From NCBI GenBank assembly GCA_039654915.1, contig CM077600.1, forward strand, positions 44,066,492-44,130,491: a stretch of DNA of 64,000 nt, written 5' to 3'. A program made the translations under genes and the position numbers. The DNA is from Aquilaria yunnanensis (taxonomy: Eukaryota; Streptophyta; Magnoliopsida; Malvales; Thymelaeaceae). Numbering within the stretch: the stretch's first letter is position 1; every line of letters starts with the position of its first letter. Below, one piece after another: positions 59,001-64,000 of this stretch. Under the pieces are notes generated by a model. The model saw only the letters and a program-made list of their open reading frames with translations, had not been told where the DNA came from and did not search any database.

Positions 59001-59983
59001 AGAAAGGAAACGAAGGGAAGGTTCTAATTGTGAGTATATATGTTGATGATCTAATCTTTATTGGAAATGATACAAATTTGATGGATTACTTCAAAGATTC
59101 TATAATGAAGGAATTCAATATGACTGATTTAGGAAGAATGAGATTCTTTCTTGGAATTGAGGTACTTCAAAGATCTGATGGCATCTACATTTATCGAAGA
59201 AGGTATGCACAGGAAGTATTGAAGAAACTTAGGATGGCAAAAAGCAACTCAGTAGCCTGTCCTATAGTTCTTGGTTTCAAGATGAGTGAGGATATAAATG
59301 GAGAAAGAGTTGATGAAACCTATTATAAGCAAATTATTGGAGTCTTATGTATCTTACTGCAACTCGACCTGATATGATGTTTGCCATTAGCCTTATCAGC
59401 AGATATATGGCTAGACCTACTGAGCTTCATTTACAAGCAGCAAAAAAGGTCTTAAGGTATTTGAAAAGAACCATGAATTATGGAATTCAGTAGGGGAGAA
59501 GATAGTGGTTTGATAGCTTTCACAGATAGTGACTATGCTAGAGACATAAAGGATAGGAAAAGTACTTCAGGATATGTGTTTCTGATGAGCTCAGGAGCTG
59601 TTGCTTGGTTTGCGGAAAAACAACCAATAGTGACACTATCTACCACTGAAGCTGAATTTGTGGCAGTAGCAGGGTATGCATCTCAAGCTGTTTGGATGCA
59701 GAGAATTCTAAAGGATCTAGGACATACTCAGGAGGACTTCACAACAATGGTGTGTGATAACAGTTCAACAATCAAGTTATCCAAGAATCCTGTCATGCAC
59801 GGATGAAGTAAACATATTGACGTACGCTTTCACTTTCTAAGAGAGCTGGTTAAAGAATGAGTAATTAAATTAATGCACTGTGCAAGTCAAAATCAAGTAG
59901 CTGATGTAATGACCAAAATATTAAAACTTGAAGCCTTCCAAAGGCTACAAGAATAACTGGGAGTCTGTGACATTTCAGAAGTA
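56045..59983 (+). pseudogene. Copia polyprotein (gag-pro-int-RT-RNase H), multiply broken
   Basis: Begins MASENNGSF at 56045. Gag reads to a stop at 56381 and resumes to 57148. The zinc knuckle C-x2-C-x4-H-x4-C is at 56783-56824. The protease site near 56936 reads LDSRCSNHM, with Arg instead of the Gly of the usual DSG triad. Integrase segments at 57390-57725 include HADICGP; the residue before RGG is Asn where the catalytic Asp is expected, and the frame shifts there. Reverse transcriptase is at about 58450-59370 with YVDDLIF at 59040. RNase H is at 59480-59900 (FTDSDYARD, LSTTEAEF). At least eight stops or frame changes are present, so the copy cannot be active. Confidence 0.88.
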
Positions 59984-60020
59984 AACTAAATGCATATGGC
60001 AAATAGTTTAAGGGAGGGAA

Positions 60021-60294
60021 TGAAAAGTAATACTTCATATAGGACTCTAGTTCTTGAGTTCTTGAGTTCCAATATAAGTCTGTTTAGTTCACGTAGATGC
60101 ATGCACTAAGCCTAGAAGAATAGGTCTAGGACTACTTCCTGTATCAGGATTTACATACTTATTTTATTCCATACAGAATTCTTATATATTAGGCTATTTA
60201 AAGACAAGTTCTCTCAATCAATAAAGTGGTTGTTCTTTAGTTTGTTTTGCAAGTTTGATCTCTTGAGCATCCTGTTGATCAAATAATCTTAACA
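60021..60294 (+). repeat. 3' LTR of the copia element
   Basis: Matches 55702-55967 with several substitutions and a tandemly repeated GAGTTCTT. Preceded by the purine tract AGGGAGGGAA at 60011-60020. Confidence 0.9.
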
Positions 60295-60299
60295 AAATG

Positions 60300-61090
60300 T
60301 CCTTTCCTGTATGGCAATGGCACAAGCAAATAAGCTTGACGTGGAGCAAGGCAATTCCTTCAACTGCATCCTGGGAGCGGCCTTTAACGTTTAGGAAATT
60401 TTCTAATTTCATTTTCCCTGTTTCACAATAGAAATTTCTTTAATAATACTGATACAATTATTGCACTGTTGTTTAATCGTTTCTTCATCAATTTTTATAA
60501 CAAAATGGCTTCTTTTTCTTGGCGTGCAACATTTTGGCCTTCAAATTTTGGGGTTAGCTACTTTTCCAGTAATTATAAAGCCACTCAAACGCAACAATTT
60601 CAAATCTTTCGCTTCAAAATTTTCACTTGCAACAAGTACCTCAAGATAATGAGCAGAAAAATAGCAAATTTTCTGTACAAGTCCCAAACTTCTTTCAATC
60701 AAATAAGCGCTTAGGCTCCTGTCAGACTGTGCCCACCTAAGGAGACAACTATTGCCTACTTGGGCAAACACATGGAAAAGCATCATGCAAAATGGACCTA
60801 AATGAACAAAAAATATGCCCTCCACCACAGCTCTAGTTCTATCTATGCAGTCTTGTGTAAGATTTAACTGGTTCGGGAGATGGTTGAAAATCATGGTTAA
60901 ATTAAAAAATAAAATAAAAATAATCTAAACCATAACTTGTTAGAAGGATTGAAAACAAGTGGAGCACTTGCAGTAGCAATTGCCACCAGAGCACTTGTTC
61001 TTTGAACTATGGCAGGGAATTTTTTACCTCACAATAGGAAAAAAAAAATGAAGATCAAAGCATATCTTGACATTCAACCTGCAACGGAGC
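60300..61090. other. Intergenic / 3' side of the IMP2-like gene
   Basis: No gene recognised. A 117-codon frame at 60541-60894 (minus) has no recognisable motif. Part of this may be 3' UTR of the gene ending at 61091. Confidence 0.4.
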
Positions 61091-62387
61091 TTAGTTTGAG
61101 GAAGAAAATCTGCCTTCAGGGACTATTCTTGAAACCTTCCGTATTCTATGCGGAGGCCATAAAATGTGTGTAGCCCTTCCATCAGCCAAACCTAAAGGAA
61201 TCTGTGAAACTCATCTGGTTCAGTCTGCTATAAATGCAAATAATCACCTACTGCAGACTACAAACCATAAGTTTGTGAATAACCTCATTCACATATTCAG
61301 TTCCATTGTATCTAACAAGCTATTAGAGGAATCCCTTACATGCAGTAAGAACTAAAAAAAGGCAGTTTAAGGTAGCAAGTACATACAACACCATTACAAT
61401 TCATTATAAGTAGGAAGCCTATCTCACCATTGGAGATGAAGGGGGAGAAAAGCACTTACTTGCCCATGACGGCATTATGATATTTGTTTGTATGGCATTA
61501 GTAAGTTCAAATACATAACACTGCAAACAAATCCTGGGTTCTTCCTTCAATATTCATCAGTAGTCAGCAGTTAGCTGACAAAATGGTGCTAACTTACCCG
61601 GCCAAAAGACCTTGAATCCATGCTAGAAGCTGGATTATCACCCTCAACACAGCAATGTCCTTCAGGAACTTTTGTGACTTCATTAGAATAAGGACTCCCA
61701 CCCAATCACCCAGCAAGCCGATAACTCTCTTTATGTTTTTCTCCTTGTGATTATTTGGTGAGCTGCAGCCAACAGCTAAAAGGCAGTCAGCATTCAGTTA
61801 CAGTTATAAAGAAGCCATGGTTAGTAATTCAAAGCATTCACGCAATGAATCTCAATAAATAGAGCAAAACTTGCATCACACAATCCACAATACCCCTTAG
61901 TGTTCATTCTTCTAATTATTGAAATCCCAAGGTCTAATATGAAACATGAATCATGGAGGGCTAAGTACATTGTAGCTAACCATACTGGCATCTGAAACTC
62001 ATGCCGTCAGATACCCAATATGCAGAAAACATATCAGAGTGTTGAATGTAGAGAAAAAAGCTGAAAATGTACCCAAAAATTATCCCATCTCCATGGGAAA
62101 ATTTGCAGTGTTTGAGGCACCACTTCTTCACCAGAACCCAGTCATCTAAACCCAAGTCGGTAACAATCATCAGTTAATGAATATCACCTCAAAAGACAAA
62201 ATTTACTAGCCAAAAACTTTACCAGCAAATGACCCAATAATCTGCTGATTCCAGGATTGAAAGTAGGAGACATAGAAGAACCACGGACTGGAACCAGACT
62301 AGCAAACCAATCTGAAACAGTAAGTGCAACAAGCCCGGCAGTGAGATACTTCTTTGTCAAATTCCACAGAAAACCACGGCCTTCCAT
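61091..62387 (-). pseudogene. IMP2: Mitochondrial inner membrane protease subunit 2-like gene, one frame break
   Basis: IMP2 is a type I signal peptidase-like serine protease that removes sorting signals in the intermembrane space. Exon 1, 62387-62234, has MEGRGFLWN, a hydrophobic segment (about residues 17-33) and GSSMSPT with the catalytic Ser38. Exon 2, 62145-62073, has DDWVLVKK and KFSHGD. Exon 3, 61762-61598, has SPNNHKEK, then IKRVIG with the catalytic Lys, GDWVG, and after a lost base near 61693-61700 the family's VEGDNPASSMDSRSFG block in another frame. Exon 4, 61201-61091, has PLGLADGRATHILWPP. Introns are GT-AG and phases agree, but exon 1 needs the weak donor GTCATT (a GTAAAG donor 11 bases later gives the wrong phase). 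Apart from the frame break the length (about 167 aa) fits. Confidence 0.7.
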
Positions 62388-64000
62388 ATTGAAGTAGCCC
62401 CAAAGAACGCAAATCAACGTGGCAGGTGAAAATTGAAACCATCTGCACTTACAATCAACTTCAGCATCAAAAGCAGAAGAGGGACTGAAGGAGTAAGAAA
62501 AGAAAATGTAAGAATTACTCATATGAATGAACATAAAGGTCAAAACTTGAGATTGGAATACTCAATCTAAATCACCGTAATCAAAATCTTTCATATAGGT
62601 CTCAGAAAATTAAGCATGGAGTATGACGACATAGAATCTACTAGATTGGCAATAATCCACTCCAACCAAAGTGGCGCTTTACATTTTGAAATTTCAATCG
62701 AATGCGATACAAACTGAGTATTTGACTCATGAAACGTTTTAATAATAAATTGACTTTAACAAAGGAAGAAAACTAGAGTGAGATAAAGAGCCTACCTGGA
62801 GTGTATAAAAGAAAGAAAGACGAGGAGGGCGATTCAGAATAGGGCTGAGTTTGAAAGGTTTTAGGATTTACTGACAGGGAGTTCAGGCTCAGCTGAACGG
62901 AGAATTCCTTGCTGATCCAAATCCCACTACCGTCTTATGCCTGGCCTCAGTCCTGCTGGCGGCTTCCTCTCCGGACGACCCCTGTGTTATCAGAACCGGT
63001 TCTGCCAGGCTGATTGAACCATTTGGGAAGCCGTACCGATGGAGCCTCGATCCTAACCCGATATTGTCGGGTTTCAGCTCTTGTCTGTTTTCCCAATCTG
63101 AATCCTAAGCAAAGCATTCCACATAAAAAAAATATAGCACATTCTCAACTGAATAACAAGGATTGATAACAAAACTATATAAGGATAATATTTTGGATTG
63201 ATATGCACCAAATTTTGCTTCCAACAATATTCAACACAAGCTAATATATAAGACAGAACTATATAAGCTCCAAATTTGACTTCCATTACTCTCAAACAAG
63301 AAGCTCACAAATTTGGCTTCCATCACTCTCAAACAAGCTAATATTCATCGAACATTGCAATTGAATTCTCTGGGTTTGGGACGATTCACAATTTACCCTA
63401 AACCAAAATTTCAATTGAAAATTTAAAACTTGCGATCTCAGTTAGTGACTTCATCTCTGTGCGACTTGTGAGTATGTGCACTGAGCAAGCAGGATGAGTC
63501 AACAAACTGTCGGCGGGTGTCAGGTTCGTCTGACTAAATAGGGCGACGGTGAGAATGAGACGGAGGGAGGGGCGAAGCTACCTGAGCAGGACGGGCGGGG
63601 CGGACAGTGAGTGTGTGAGGTTTGAATGTGTTTGAAGACGAGGAGTGGAGTAGAGCAGAGCAGCTGAACAGAGAAGTAGTTGCTACGGTATGGGATTGGG
63701 ACTCACTTAGTTAAGGTTAGGCTTTAACAGCTAACGGCCAAATTATTGTTAGTGGGCTAGGCTAGGATTGAGAGGATTGAGTTTGAGGCCTAATATTTGG
63801 TTCAATCGAGTGGTTACGAGTTTAACCCGAACCAACCTGATTTTTAGTTTTTTAATAGGGTTGGGTTCAGGTTGGCTCTAATACTACTTATTTACTCCAC
63901 TGGCCCGACCCTGAGCTGAAAAATAAAAACGAGTTTTGGGTCAAGTTTCAGATTAGGGTTAAAAGGTTTTATCGCTACAGCCCAGACTCCGGGTAGCATG
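62388..64000. other. Upstream region of the IMP2-like gene, no other gene seen
   Basis: 62388-62960 could hold the 5' UTR and promoter. A GC-rich stretch at 63525-63615 contains CTCAGGTAGCTTCG on the minus strand, which could be a 5' UTR exon ending at a donor. 63780-63960 has GGGTTGGGTTCAGGTTGG-type repetitive DNA. No coding frame is convincing. Confidence 0.35.

Larger units (their letters stand above)
55702..60294 (+). mobile_element. Ty1/copia retrotransposon, complete but decayed
   Basis: The 5' LTR is 55702-55967 and the 3' LTR 60021-60294. The duplication AAATG lies at 55697-55701 and 60295-60299. Primer site and polypurine tract are present. Domain order GAG, protease, integrase, reverse transcriptase, RNase H is copia. 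LTRs differ at many sites and the polyprotein has many stops, so this is an old copy. Confidence 0.93.

Noticed and set aside
60541..60894. 117-codon frame on the minus strand
   Set aside because: No recognisable domain and no support from neighbours; probably 3' flank of the IMP2-like gene.

Overview
The window is nuclear DNA of a flowering plant, probably a eudicot. It is AT-rich, has short coding exons with GT-AG introns, and holds plant-type LTR retrotransposons, a CACTA element, a MITE and plant gene families (LOG, Yippee-like, mitochondrial inner-membrane protease 2). I cannot name the species. Nothing here is bacterial or organellar. Most of the sequence is transposable-element DNA.

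Region 1 (1-24417) looks like one 13.95 kb segment present twice, but the borders show a chain of Ty3/gypsy elements of the Tat/Ogre type on the minus strand: LTR (24417-21199), complete internal region (21198-10469), shared LTR (10468-7251), then a second internal region (7250-1) that leaves the window. The element has 3.2 kb LTRs, a primer site matching the 3' end of tRNA-Arg, a polypurine tract and an intact gag ORF, but I see no protease, reverse transcriptase or integrase. In the 3' half of its internal region it carries cargo in the same orientation: three tandem copies (A, B, C) of a 182-codon cysteine/arginine-rich zinc-finger gene, whose core resembles the nucleic-acid-binding proteins of Betaflexiviridae (carlavirus type), and then an intronless LOG-type (cytokinin riboside 5'-monophosphate phosphoribohydrolase) sequence. 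A and B are intact, C has one stop, and LOG has one early stop. A short repeated block lies upstream of B, C and LOG, and B and LOG have a clear TATA box. The element ends in a minisatellite of hairpin-forming units before the PPT. This cargo-bearing, pol-less element is the best candidate for an undescribed system.

Region 2 (24418-38330) holds a second, older and deleted member of the family (26254-32284, flanked by the 5-bp duplication GATGG). Its minisatellite is larger, one LTR is truncated with an inverted piece, and it keeps the last codons and 3' flank of LOG, so LOG joined the family before the two elements split. Around it are dispersed repeats, a decayed ULP1-like peptidase fragment and a ~320-bp tandem repeat.

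Region 3 (38330-55700) holds a MITE and a locally duplicated gene neighbourhood: two Yippee-like genes (52077-53677 intact with 5 coding exons; 41973-46338 broken by a stop and a 2.78 kb insertion), three copies of a ~1 kb flanking segment, two pieces of a Ser/Pro-rich At2g40070-like gene, and a CACTA-type fragment.

Region 4 (55700-64000) holds a complete but decayed Ty1/copia element (55702-60294, duplication AAATG) and a four-exon gene for mitochondrial inner membrane protease subunit 2 (62387-61091, minus) with an apparent one-base frame break. All calls were made by eye; no alignment or database search was run.
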